Shown here: positions 17,057 through 24,821 of the stretch, piece by piece | How positions within the stretch are numbered: the first letter of the stretch is position 1 | How the letters are laid out: each line of letters begins with the position of its first letter | DNA from: Suilimivivens sp964614185 | Lineage (GTDB): Bacteria; Bacillota; Clostridia; Lachnospirales; Lachnospiraceae | Direction: 5' to 3' | Assembly: GCA_964614185.1 (NCBI GenBank) | Contig: CAZTKJ010000005.1 | Location: 1-64,000 of the forward strand | Length of the DNA: 64,000 bases | The notes under the pieces: generated by a model | What the model was told of the DNA's origin: nothing | The model's database searches: none | What the model saw: only the letters and a program-made list of their open reading frames with translations | Program-made: the position numbers and the translations under genes

Positions 17057-17347
17057 ATGAACAAGAAGATACAAACAGCGGCTGTAGATCAGTTATTTGA
17101 TGCTATATTATGTCTTGAAAATAAGGAAGAATGCTATAGTTTTTTTGAAGATTTGTGTACCATCAATGAACTTCTTTCTTTATCCCAACGCTATGAAGTA
17201 GCATCTATGCTTAAGGATAAACGGACTTATTTGGAAATTGCCGAAAAAACCGGTGCATCCACTGCCACCATCAGCCGTGTAAACCGTTCTTTGACTTACG
17301 GAAATGACGGGTATGAACTGGTATTTGACCGCATCGGCAGATCATAA
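17057..17347 (+). CDS. YerC/YecD family TrpR-like transcriptional regulator
   Basis: I chose ATG 17057 because AGGAGG lies upstream and the 96 residues from MNKKIQTAAVD align with the family length; the frame is open farther upstream without a start signal. The TrpR-fold is indicated by DLCTINELLSLSQRYEVASML followed by the HTH segment YLEIAEKTGASTATISRVNRSL. YerC-type proteins are small DNA-binding proteins of Firmicutes; in Bacillus YerC is nearly essential and its targets are not settled. Conserved ending GYELVFDR is typical. Confidence 0.9.
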   Translation: MNKKIQTAAVDQLFDAILCLENKEECYSFFEDLCTINELLSLSQRYEVASMLKDKRTYLEIAEKTGASTATISRVNRSLTYGNDGYELVFDRIGRS

Positions 17348-17360
17348 AACCTACATAATC

Positions 17361-17396
17361 AAAGCGCAGGTAAATGAACCTGCGCTTTCTTTTATC
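17361..17396. terminator. Rho-independent terminator
   Basis: AAAGCGCAGG (17361-17370) pairs with CCTGCGCTTT (17379-17388) followed by CTTTTATCC. It serves the YerC gene and abuts the stop codon of the convergent LytM-like gene. Confidence 0.85.
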
Positions 17397-18102
17397 CGTT
17401 AATATTGATCATCTGCATGGGATCGATATACTGGTCGTTTTGCCGGATCTGATAACCCAGCGTCTGATTATCATCTCCCACCGAAAACAAAATGTATCCC
17501 TTACCCAGCTTTTCTCCAAGCTTCACCAGGGATGTCCCATTATTTCTGTATATTGAATAATAGCCATTTTCATGGTCGATCACAATTTTAGTTCCATATT
17601 CCGTATCAGCGTCTACGCTGAGTACAGTTCCGGTTCCGGTAGTGATGATATTCACTCCTTTAGATGTCGTAAAGACCAGCATTGGCTCTTCCTCTCCTGC
17701 CATCTCCATAGTTGCGGAACCACTAATCGGGAAGCCTTTAGGCAATGCGTTTTCTACTGTTTCCTGAGACACAGCATCCTCTGTAGCTGTTTTCTTACTG
17801 ACAGTTTCACTAAGGACCGTCACCTTACTGGCTAAGGAATCATTCTCTACTGTCAACGCTTCATTTTCATCTGTCAGGTTATTGATTGTTATGATCTGAT
17901 CTACAATCTGACTTCTTGCATCTTTAAGAGTAATGGTATCATACACGATCTTACAGGTAACTACTACCGCAATTATAAAAAGGAATGCTGCCGCCATTTC
18001 CACAACTGTGGAGCTGATTTGGCGCTGCTTCATAATACCTTCCTCATCTTCCGTTACAAGAAGTAATGCAAATTTATTTCTTCTTTTACTTTGCTGCTCC
18101 AT
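17392..18102 (-). CDS. Membrane-anchored, catalytically degenerate LytM (M23-like) protein
   Basis: The 236-residue protein has a cytoplasmic Arg/Lys-rich start, one membrane helix (about 33-53), a coiled-coil (about 58-100) and a C-terminal LytM beta fold: GVNIITTGTGTVLSVDAD, YGTKIVIDHENGYYSIY, and LGEKLGKGYILFSVG are the M23 strands. The zinc ligands of active M23 peptidases are missing: no His in the first HxxxD position and the final HxH motif is replaced by GYQIRQ. It should therefore act as a binding or activating module, like EnvC/NlpD or the SpoIIQ-type scaffold, rather than cut peptidoglycan. Layout recalls SpoIIQ, but identity is not established. Confidence 0.8.
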   Translation of the reverse strand: MEQQSKRRNKFALLLVTEDEEGIMKQRQISSTVVEMAAAFLFIIAVVVTCKIVYDTITLKDARSQIVDQIITINNLTDENEALTVENDSLASKVTVLSETVSKKTATEDAVSQETVENALPKGFPISGSATMEMAGEEEPMLVFTTSKGVNIITTGTGTVLSVDADTEYGTKIVIDHENGYYSIYRNNGTSLVKLGEKLGKGYILFSVGDDNQTLGYQIRQNDQYIDPMQMINING

Positions 18103-18230
18103 AGGTAAAATATCTCCTTCGGTCTGAACCTATTTTGGCATATTGTACCATATATACCAAAATAGCACAACTTTTTATCCAACAGTCCGATATTCCGGAA
18201 AAGGAATTTTGCATAAAATACGGAATTTTC

Positions 18231-18259
18231 TTTACTTTTGGAAATTACTGTGATATTCT
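18231..18259 (+). promoter_or_regulatory. Candidate promoter of the cold-shock gene
   Basis: TTTACT (18231-18236), 17-nt spacer, TATTCT (18254-18259). It predicts a leader of about 55 nt with a GCAGC-AAAT-GCTGC hairpin. Confidence 0.5.
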
Positions 18260-18319
18260 GAATGTGCCGCAGCAAATGCTGCATAAACTTATATTTTTTA
18301 TTTTTTGGAGGTATCTATA

Positions 18320-18520
18320 ATGAACAAAGGTACAGTAAAGTGGTTCAACAATCAAAAAGGATACGGTTTCATCTCCGATGAATCAGGTAATGACGTATTC
18401 GTACACTACTCAGGATTAAATATGGAAGGCTTTAAGTCTCTTGAAGAAGGCGCTTCTGTAGAGTTCGATGTAGTTAATGGAGAAAAAGGACCTCAGGCCG
18501 TAAACGTAACAAAGTTATAA
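18320..18520 (+). CDS. Cold-shock protein, CspA family
   Basis: ATG 18320 is preceded by GGAGG at 8 nt; the upstream ATA-frame extension is not needed. The 66-residue product is a single cold-shock OB-fold with MNKGTVKWFNNQKGYGFI, containing RNP1 (KGYGFI) and RNP2 (VFVHYS), and it ends GPQAVNVTKL as in Firmicute CspB/CspC. These proteins bind single-stranded RNA and DNA and melt mRNA structure during cold adaptation or fast growth. Monocistronic. Confidence 0.95.
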   Translation: MNKGTVKWFNNQKGYGFISDESGNDVFVHYSGLNMEGFKSLEEGASVEFDVVNGEKGPQAVNVTKL

Positions 18521-18666
18521 TCATTACAACATTATAACTCATTAATTCAGTAACACGATGTGCCTGTTCTTAAATATAAATGTTTCATTTTATTTAGAAT
18601 TTGCTATTGTTTTAAGGAATTAAGAAACCAAAGACGGTACGATTTACAAGTCGTCTTATTGGACAA

Positions 18667-18696
18667 ACGAGCAGCTCACCTGCTCGTTTTTCTTTT
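18667..18696 (+). terminator. Terminator downstream of the cold-shock gene
   Basis: ACGAGCAG (18667-18674) pairs with CTGCTCGT (18680-18687), followed by TTTTCTTTT. It lies 147 nt behind the csp stop codon. The gap 18521-18666 contains no ORF but holds an AAGACG/CGTCTT pair at about 18632-18659, so a structured 3' UTR is possible. The same stem could also stop hisA on the other strand. Confidence 0.75.
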
Positions 18697-18736
18697 AATC
18701 TGAAGTCGGTTCACAAAGCGTGGCATCCTTATGTTT

Positions 18737-19516
18737 TTATACCTGCCCTATACCGATAAGCACTTCTTCCAGTTTTAAGCTGCCTCCAAACAGATCAAGG
18801 GCGCTGCCGATGGTAACATCGACTTTATTATTTCCCAGTTTTCTTAGCTTTTCCAAATCTTTCATAGAATGAACACCGCCTGCATAAGTAACGGGAATAC
18901 TGCATTCCCTGCCGAGAAAAGATACCACTTCTTCCTCTATCCCTTTAGCTTTCCCTTCCACGTCCACTGCATGAACTAAGAATTCATCACAAAAAGAAGA
19001 AAGCTCTGCAACTGTTTCTTTATTTAAAATGACATCCGTATATTTCTGCCACCTGTCGGTCACAATATAGTAATCCTTTCCTTTTTTACGACAGCTTAAA
19101 TCCAGCACCAGATGTTTTTTGGAAACAGCTTTTACCATTTCTTTTAATCTGTCGTAATGCAGCTTTCCGTCCTTGAATACATAGGACGTAACAATTACGT
19201 GGCTGGCTCCCGCATCCAAATATTCTTCTGCATTATCCGGAGAAATTCCGCCTCCTGCCATAAGACCGCCGGGATACGCCTTAAGGGCTGAAACTGCCTG
19301 TTTTTTTGTTATTTCATAAAATTCGCTGGATGGGGGATTCAATAAAATAATATGTCCGCCTTTCAAACCTTTATCCTTATACAACTTTGCAAAAAAGGCA
19401 GCTGTCTGTTCAGATACAAAATTTTCTCTGGCACTATTTCCCACATCGCACAGGCTGCCGCCTACAATCTGCTTTACTTTTCCGTTATGGATGTCAATAC
19501 AGGGTCTGAATTTCAT
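18737..19516 (-). CDS. hisA: HisA, eukaryotic-type ProFAR isomerase
   Basis: Fourth-step histidine enzyme that isomerises ProFAR to PRFAR in the cytoplasm. The 259-residue TIM barrel is not the usual bacterial type: it follows the yeast HIS6 pattern with CIDIHNGKVKQIVGG, FFAKLYKDKGLKGGHII, VLDLSCRKKG, FLVHAVDVEGKAKGI, VTYAGGVHSMKDL and TIGSALDLFGG (TIGR02129 group). SD AGAGGT lies 9 nt before ATG. It stands outside any his operon, next to a lipoprotein gene transcribed divergently. Such HisA forms occur sporadically in Clostridia, which suggests lateral transfer somewhere in the lineage. Confidence 0.92.
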   Translation of the reverse strand: MKFRPCIDIHNGKVKQIVGGSLCDVGNSARENFVSEQTAAFFAKLYKDKGLKGGHIILLNPPSSEFYEITKKQAVSALKAYPGGLMAGGGISPDNAEEYLDAGASHVIVTSYVFKDGKLHYDRLKEMVKAVSKKHLVLDLSCRKKGKDYYIVTDRWQKYTDVILNKETVAELSSFCDEFLVHAVDVEGKAKGIEEEVVSFLGRECSIPVTYAGGVHSMKDLEKLRKLGNNKVDVTIGSALDLFGGSLKLEEVLIGIGQV

Positions 19517-19655
19517 CTTACAGTTACCTCTTAAAATGTCAAAATTTTCTTTTTTTTAAATTTCCTACTCGAATATTTTAACGCAAGGTGCACATAATAG
19601 CAACAGAACTGATATTATGCGGTTCATTTATTATGAAATAAATAAGGAGGCTATT

Positions 19656-20135
19656 ATGAAAAATATGAGAAAGTTCATTACCGTAGCTGCCATCCTTATG
19701 ATGGTTCTTGCTTTTACGGGTTGCGGTAACAAAAAGAACACCAATAATGAAAATGATATGGCAGGAAACACCACAACCACAGAAAACGGCACAACTGCCG
19801 GCACAAACAATGGTACAAATACCGGCACAAATAATGGTACTGCCGCCGGTACAAATAATGGTACAACTACTGGCACTACTGAAAACAATAACGCCCTTTC
19901 AAACAATGCATCTGACAGCCAGACAAATGGGGATAACCTGAATGATGCAACAGCAGGTAACGGAACCGGCGATAATGATTCTCTTTTAGAGGATACAGGA
20001 AATGCCATAGGAAACGTTGTAGATGATATTGCCAACGGTGTATCTGATCTTACCGATGATGTAGCAGGCGGAAATAACAACAATAATTCCGATACAAATA
20101 CTGCAACGGATACTACAAATACCAAAAACAAATAA
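19656..20135 (+). CDS. Low-complexity lipoprotein with Thr/Gly/Asn repeats
   Basis: Start at MKNMRKF, 6 nt behind AAGGAGG. Residues 1-22 are a lipoprotein signal with lipobox LAFTGC. The mature part is almost only Thr, Gly, Asn and Ala, including a tandem set of TGTNNGT-like units (about residues 50-75), then an acidic stretch with DDIANGVSDLTDDVAG. Such disordered, surface-exposed lipoproteins are common in Lachnospiraceae; the function is unknown. The C-terminal DDVAGG region resembles the DUF-type small stress lipoproteins only vaguely. It is monocistronic with a terminator 18 nt behind the stop. Confidence 0.75.
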   Translation: MKNMRKFITVAAILMMVLAFTGCGNKKNTNNENDMAGNTTTTENGTTAGTNNGTNTGTNNGTAAGTNNGTTTGTTENNNALSNNASDSQTNGDNLNDATAGNGTGDNDSLLEDTGNAIGNVVDDIANGVSDLTDDVAGGNNNNNSDTNTATDTTNTKNK

Positions 20136-20153
20136 TTGGTAAAGAACATGACA

Positions 20154-20183
20154 AAAGAGCTGCCCTTTATTGAGCAGCTCTTT
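20154..20183. terminator. Bidirectional terminator, lipoprotein / fbp
   Basis: AAAGAGCTGC (20154-20163) pairs with GCAGCTCTTT (20174-20183). The T-tract is better on the minus strand (CTCTTTTGT), so it mainly serves the dapA-dapB-fbp operon. Confidence 0.7.
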
Positions 20184-20204
20184 AAAAGTAATCATCTTAC
20201 AAAT

Positions 20205-22175
20205 TTACATTCCGATTTTTTCAACAATTGTGCCGTCCCGATATGCCTTCAGAAGCAGCTCCAGCTGCTTAATGCTTTCCTTCAGATCACTTCCTATATC
20301 CGTATCTGCTACAAGAATCCTTTCATAAGAAGTTTCCACTATAGTGGTATCTGAGAATATATCCGATTCATTCATAATTGCAGATTCTGTAGATTCAAAA
20401 GGTTCATGTGCCACAAGGCGCATGCCATGAGAATTGACAACCAGAGTGTAACCGGCTATTCCTGTTTTATTCTGGTATGCCTTGGAAAATCCACCGTCAA
20501 TGATCAGAAGTTTTCCGTTACATCTGATGGGTGTTTCTCCTTTTTTTAGTTCAACAGGAACATGCCCATTGATAATATGGGATTTGTCCGCATCCAGTCC
20601 AAATTCTTCCAGAATTTTGTTGATAACAGCTTCATTATCAAGAAGAGAATAATAGTTGTTCTTTTTTTCCTTGTGGGTTTCTTTGTCCGTAAGGAAATAT
20701 CTTTCAAAGGTTGCCATCTTATCTTTACCAAATACCGGTGAATTCGGCCCTGCCCATGTATACCAGATCAGATCCTGCGCCCTGCGCATTTCCATCGGAT
20801 CATTTTTGGCATAATATCCTTTTCTTGCACAATTATCCAGAATATCATACAATTCTTTTCCTTTATATTTTTTGCCGTCTATATCGGCAGCTTTAAATCT
20901 GCCTTCTTCATCCATGGGAACACAGCCATGATACAAAAGATTGGAATTATGAATTTTGTATAAACCGCCATTTGCATATAGGAATCTTACATGCTTTTGC
21001 AGTTTTTCACACTTCAAAAATCCATGGGCAAGCCTTGCCATGACCTGTTCCTCTTCCGGTGACAGATTATAAGGATCTGACGGGTCCACTGTGGGAAACT
21101 CTACATCACTCATCTCATAGTCACATCCTCCTATACAGACTGTTTTCTTTTCATAATTGATTTTATCAAGAAGCAGTCTGTCATCCATTTCAAATTCCGG
21201 ATGTTTTTTGATGATCTGTCCCTCCAGCTTGAACTGAATAATGGAAATAGCCTTATGTATTTTCATGTCAAGGTCTAAATCCTTCGTGTCATAATCCGTA
21301 TTATATTTAATGGCAAAAACATCACAGTTAACATCTTTATATGTCTCTAAGGCAAAAGTAGCCAAAGGAATCAGATTAATTCCATATCCATCCTCTAAAG
21401 TATCGAGGTTCCCATACCTTGCCGCAATCCGAAGCACTGTGGCAATACAGGCCAGATGACCGCAGGCTGCCCCCATCCAGACAATATCATGATTTCCCCA
21501 CTGAATATCTACAGAATGATATTTCATCAGAGTATCCATAATAACATGGGGACCGGGGCCTCTGTCATAAATATCTCCTACAATATGAAGATGATCTACT
21601 ACAAGCCGCTGTATTAAATGGCTTAGGGCAATTATAAAGTCGGGAGCTCTTCCAATTCTGATAATTGTATGGATAATTTCATTGTAATATCCTTCCTTAT
21701 CGGAAACTTCCGCTTTCTCGGTAATCAACTCTTCTATAATGTATGCAAAATCCTTTGGCAGGGCTTTGCGTACTTTAGACCTGGTATATTTGGAAGCAAC
21801 TCTTTTAGTTACCTGTACCAGCCTGTGGAGGGTAATCTTATACCAGTCCTCAATATTGTCCTCTTCCTGCAAGATGATATCCAGCTTTTCCCGGGGATAA
21901 TAAATCAGGGTAGCCAGAGATTTCTTATCCTTATTGCTCAGGGTGTTGCCGAATACTTCGTCTATCTTACGTCTGACAGCTCCTGACCCATTTTTCAACA
22001 CATGATTAAACTGCTCATATTCTCCATGGATATCCGTCAGGAAATGTTCCGTTCCTTTCGGCAGATTCAGAATCGACTGAAGATTAATAATTTCAGTTGA
22101 AGCTGCTGCAATATTAGGATACTGGTTTGCAAGACTTTTTAAGTATTTTAATTCTAATTTGTTCAGTTCATTCAT
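20205..22175 (-). CDS. fbp: Class III fructose-1,6-bisphosphatase
   Basis: Gluconeogenic enzyme converting fructose-1,6-bisphosphate to fructose-6-phosphate in the cytoplasm. The 656-residue length is right for the Firmicute class III family, a metallophosphatase fold: LTDIHGEYEQF, VGDIYDRGPGPH, QWGNHDIVWMGAACG and INGHVPVELKKGE carry the metal ligands. SD is weak. It begins only 3 nt after the dapB stop, so it is probably read from the same mRNA as dapA-dapB. Placement behind a lysine riboswitch is unusual; read-through from dapA may not be its only promoter. Confidence 0.96.
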   Translation of the reverse strand: MNELNKLELKYLKSLANQYPNIAAASTEIINLQSILNLPKGTEHFLTDIHGEYEQFNHVLKNGSGAVRRKIDEVFGNTLSNKDKKSLATLIYYPREKLDIILQEEDNIEDWYKITLHRLVQVTKRVASKYTRSKVRKALPKDFAYIIEELITEKAEVSDKEGYYNEIIHTIIRIGRAPDFIIALSHLIQRLVVDHLHIVGDIYDRGPGPHVIMDTLMKYHSVDIQWGNHDIVWMGAACGHLACIATVLRIAARYGNLDTLEDGYGINLIPLATFALETYKDVNCDVFAIKYNTDYDTKDLDLDMKIHKAISIIQFKLEGQIIKKHPEFEMDDRLLLDKINYEKKTVCIGGCDYEMSDVEFPTVDPSDPYNLSPEEEQVMARLAHGFLKCEKLQKHVRFLYANGGLYKIHNSNLLYHGCVPMDEEGRFKAADIDGKKYKGKELYDILDNCARKGYYAKNDPMEMRRAQDLIWYTWAGPNSPVFGKDKMATFERYFLTDKETHKEKKNNYYSLLDNEAVINKILEEFGLDADKSHIINGHVPVELKKGETPIRCNGKLLIIDGGFSKAYQNKTGIAGYTLVVNSHGMRLVAHEPFESTESAIMNESDIFSDTTIVETSYERILVADTDIGSDLKESIKQLELLLKAYRDGTIVEKIGM

Positions 22176-22178
22176 GGT

Positions 22179-22940
22179 CTATATGTTCCCTATTACATCA
22201 CTCATATCATACATTCCTGCCGGTTTCCCTTTTAAAAACTTGGCAGCCTGCACTGCTCCCTTTCCAAAGACAGCTTTTGAATGGGCAGCATGGGAAAAGG
22301 TCACAACCTCATCTGTACCGGCAAAGATAACATCATGTTCTCCTACAATGGTGCCGCCCCGTACAGCCGCATAACCAATTTCCTTTTGGGGACGTTTCTG
22401 TCTTCTCTTACTTCTGTCAAATACATAATCATATTCGTGATTTAAAACTTCGTTAATAGAATCCCCAAGAGCCAGCGCCGTACCACTGGGCGCATCCAGC
22501 TTTAAATTATGGTGTTTTTCCACAATTTCTATATCAAAGCCTGCCGGAGCTAATACTTCTGCAGCATTCTTTAAAATCTTAAGGAGCATATTAATGCCAA
22601 GAGACATATTTGCCGACTTAAGTATTGCCACCTTACCGGAAGCTTCCTCCACTTTATGGAGCTGCTCTTCTGAAAGACCTGTAGTACAAAGCACACAGGG
22701 AAGCTGCTTTTCCACACAATATTCTAAAAGATCATCTACTGCGGATGCAGTGCTGAAGTCAATTACCACATCTGCTTCCACGTCACAGTCTTTGATCTGC
22801 TTAAATACCGGAAAAGGATTTTTACCTTCATCAAAGACATCCACACCCGCTGCCAACGTAATATTTTCATCTTCGCGGATAATGTCGGCGATCATACGCC
22901 CCATTTTCCCATTACATCCATGCATTATTGCTTTTGTCAT
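22179..22940 (-). CDS. dapB: 4-hydroxy-tetrahydrodipicolinate reductase DapB
   Basis: Second step of the diaminopimelate/lysine branch, NAD(P)H-dependent reduction. The 253-residue protein has an N-terminal Rossmann domain (AIMHGCNGKMGRMIAD), and the catalytic His-His and Lys in VEKHHNLKLDAPSGTA. It ends with FLKGKPAGMYDMSDV, as in clostridial DapB. It is the middle gene of dapA-dapB-fbp, 24 nt behind dapA. The whole unit lies behind a lysine riboswitch, which suits its biosynthetic role. Confidence 0.96.
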   Translation of the reverse strand: MTKAIMHGCNGKMGRMIADIIREDENITLAAGVDVFDEGKNPFPVFKQIKDCDVEADVVIDFSTASAVDDLLEYCVEKQLPCVLCTTGLSEEQLHKVEEASGKVAILKSANMSLGINMLLKILKNAAEVLAPAGFDIEIVEKHHNLKLDAPSGTALALGDSINEVLNHEYDYVFDRSKRRQKRPQKEIGYAAVRGGTIVGEHDVIFAGTDEVVTFSHAAHSKAVFGKGAVQAAKFLKGKPAGMYDMSDVIGNI

Positions 22941-22964
22941 AATCTTATCTTCACCCTTCTGCTT

Positions 22965-23849
22965 TTATAAAATGCCATATTCTTTCATAGCCTTTTCCAG
23001 TTTTACAGCATTTTCTTCTTCCATTTCTGTAAGCGGCATACGTAAAATACCAACTTCTTTTCCCATTAAATTCAAAGCTTTTTTCACGGGAATCGGATTA
23101 ACTTCACAGAACAGCGCCTTGCAGAGGGGAATAGCCCGCAACTGCTCTTTGCAGCTGCCTTCCACATCACCTGCAAAGAATTTGGCACAAATCTCATGAG
23201 TCTGTCTGGGAGCCACATTGGAAAGTACGGAAATAACGCCTTTACCGCCTAAAGAAAGAAGCGGCACGATCTGATCATCATTTCCGGAATATAAGTCCAC
23301 CTTGCCCTCTGCAAGGGACATCAGCTTAGCTACCTGGCTTATATCACCGCTTGCTTCTTTAATTCCTACAATATTTTCTACCTCACTGCAAAGTCTGACT
23401 GCTGTTTCAGGTGCAATATTGCAGCCTGTACGGCTGGGCACATTGTAAAGAATACAGGGCAGCTTAACAGCATCGGCAACTGTCTTAAAATGCTTATAAA
23501 GCCCGTTTTGGGTAGCTTTATTATAGTAAGGAGTTACTAAAAGCAGAGCATCTGCACCATATTTCTCAGCTTCTGTAGAAAGATAAACTGCTGTTTCCGT
23601 GCAATTTGATCCTGTTCCCGCTACTACCGGGAGTCTGCCTGCCACTTTTTCTACACAGTATCTGATAACTTCCAGATGCTCTTCATGGGTCAATGTGGAG
23701 GATTCTCCTGTTGTTCCGCATACAATGATAGCATCTGTCCCGTTTGTGATCTGAAATTCAATCAGTTCTGCAAATTTCTCATAATTTACTTCTCCGTTTT
23801 CCTTAAAGGGTGTTACAATTGCCACACCTGCACCTGTAAATACTGACAT
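22965..23849 (-). CDS. dapA: 4-hydroxy-tetrahydrodipicolinate synthase DapA
   Basis: Condenses pyruvate with aspartate semialdehyde, the first committed step to diaminopimelate and lysine. The 294-residue TIM barrel has FTGAGVAIVTPFKENGEV, the catalytic region CGTTGESSTLTHEEH, YNVPSRTGCNI (catalytic Tyr and Arg) and the Schiff-base Lys in GIKEASGD. First gene of the operon, about 115 nt downstream of the lysine riboswitch structure. SD AAGGAGG-like (AAGGAGGAAAAAG) sits upstream of ATG. Confidence 0.97.
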   Translation of the reverse strand: MSVFTGAGVAIVTPFKENGEVNYEKFAELIEFQITNGTDAIIVCGTTGESSTLTHEEHLEVIRYCVEKVAGRLPVVAGTGSNCTETAVYLSTEAEKYGADALLLVTPYYNKATQNGLYKHFKTVADAVKLPCILYNVPSRTGCNIAPETAVRLCSEVENIVGIKEASGDISQVAKLMSLAEGKVDLYSGNDDQIVPLLSLGGKGVISVLSNVAPRQTHEICAKFFAGDVEGSCKEQLRAIPLCKALFCEVNPIPVKKALNLMGKEVGILRMPLTEMEEENAVKLEKAMKEYGIL

Positions 23850-23912
23850 ACTTTTTCCTCCTTAACATTGCGTCATACTGTTTGTCTTATAGGATATTTG
23901 GCATAAGCCTCC

Positions 23913-23950
23913 TATAAAATGAAAAGCCGATGTTTAAACACACACCGACT
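23913..23950 (-). terminator. Expression-platform terminator of the lysine riboswitch
   Basis: On the minus strand AGTCGGTG pairs with CATCGGCT (with G-U pairs), followed by TTTTCATTTTAT. It sits directly between the aptamer and dapA, as expected for a lysine-induced attenuator. Confidence 0.75.
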
Positions 23951-23964
23951 CATTTCCTGCATCA

Positions 23965-24136
23965 TCGGATAGCGCCCCATCAAAACCTGATGACAGTCAT
24001 ACAGCTCTTAACTGCATGCCCAAGAATCTATCGCAGCGTAATCAGACCCTTTCGGCGTTTTTTCCTTTCATTTTTCTTCTTATGTGCCTGCCACATCCAA
24101 AAAATTACTCATAAAACACGCAACCTCTATCTCTTT
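23965..24136 (-). promoter_or_regulatory. Lysine riboswitch (L box)
   Basis: The minus strand reads GAGATAGAGGTTGCG, GAGTA, GCCGAAAGGG, GACTGTCA and GGGGCGCTATCC in the order of the L-box aptamer. P1 is formed by GATAG (24128-24132) and CTATC (within 23968-23973). Established knowledge: lysine binding favours the terminator and turns the dap genes off. Confidence 0.87.
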
Positions 24137-24159
24137 ATTTAATTACTTCCGTTAAGCAA

Positions 24160-24188
24160 ATCATAGCACCTTGCACGAACGCTGTCAA
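24160..24188 (-). promoter_or_regulatory. Promoter of the dapA-dapB-fbp operon
   Basis: Minus strand TTGACA (24183-24188), 17-nt spacer, TATGAT (24160-24165), about 25 nt upstream of the riboswitch P1. Confidence 0.8.
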
Positions 24189-24243
24189 TGCATAGATGCT
24201 ATGATTAAATGCTTATAATATTGCAAAAACTGCTACTGAATTA

Positions 24244-24738
24244 TCAACATTCAAATTTTAATGTTTCTATTTGCGATACCTCATCAGCCAGCATACATAT
24301 TTCGTCATTCAATGCAATGCCTGTCATAATAATATCTGTCTCTCCATCTCTGGCTTCCAACAAACTTTTCAAATCGTCTACTGTAATGATCTCATTATCA
24401 ATCAATCCCAAAACCTCATCTAAGATAAGCAGATCACATTCACCGGTAGCCAGTACCTTTTTGGCATAATTAAGGCCGTTTCTGATATTAATGGCCTCTT
24501 CCATCTTTTTTTCTTCCGAAAGCTTGTCAAAATTGCTGTCGCCCTTTTCAAAACGGAATATTTTAATTTCCGGCTCCAGTCTTTGGATAAATTCCGAATC
24601 TTTGATTCCCTTCCCCTTTAAAAATTGAATAATAACTACGCTTTCCCCTGCTGCTGCAGACAAAACTGCCTGTCCCAATGCCGCCGGTGATTTCCCGTGT
24701 CCATCACCGCTGTATATATGTATCAGACCCTGCTTCAT
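24244..24738 (-). CDS. CobO/BtuR-type corrinoid adenosyltransferase-like protein
   Basis: Start at MKQGLIHIY, 5-6 nt behind GAGGTG. The 164-residue protein has the CobO/BtuR P-loop fold: IYSGDGHGKSPAALGQA (P-loop), IIQFLKGKG, LLILDEVLGLID (Walker B). The family transfers adenosine from ATP to cob(I)alamin or cobyrinate diamide. The P-loop deviates from the usual GDGKGKTTAA (His for Lys, Ser-Pro for Thr-Thr), while the GKS core Lys is kept. No other cobalamin gene is near. It follows ssb in the same direction with 83 nt between, so it may be the second gene of an operon. Confidence 0.8.
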   Translation of the reverse strand: MKQGLIHIYSGDGHGKSPAALGQAVLSAAAGESVVIIQFLKGKGIKDSEFIQRLEPEIKIFRFEKGDSNFDKLSEEKKMEEAINIRNGLNYAKKVLATGECDLLILDEVLGLIDNEIITVDDLKSLLEARDGETDIIMTGIALNDEICMLADEVSQIETLKFEC

Positions 24739-24821
24739 AGTACACCTCATATGATTTACATCGGATATAGTATCAATCCCATTTGCGCTCATAATATCAC
24801 AGAAGTCATAAAAAAGCAACA

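Noticed and set aside
19631..20149. Minus-strand 172-codon ORF opposite the repeat-rich lipoprotein
   Set aside because: Low-complexity Thr/Asn repeats open the reverse frame; the plus frame has SD, signal and lipobox.
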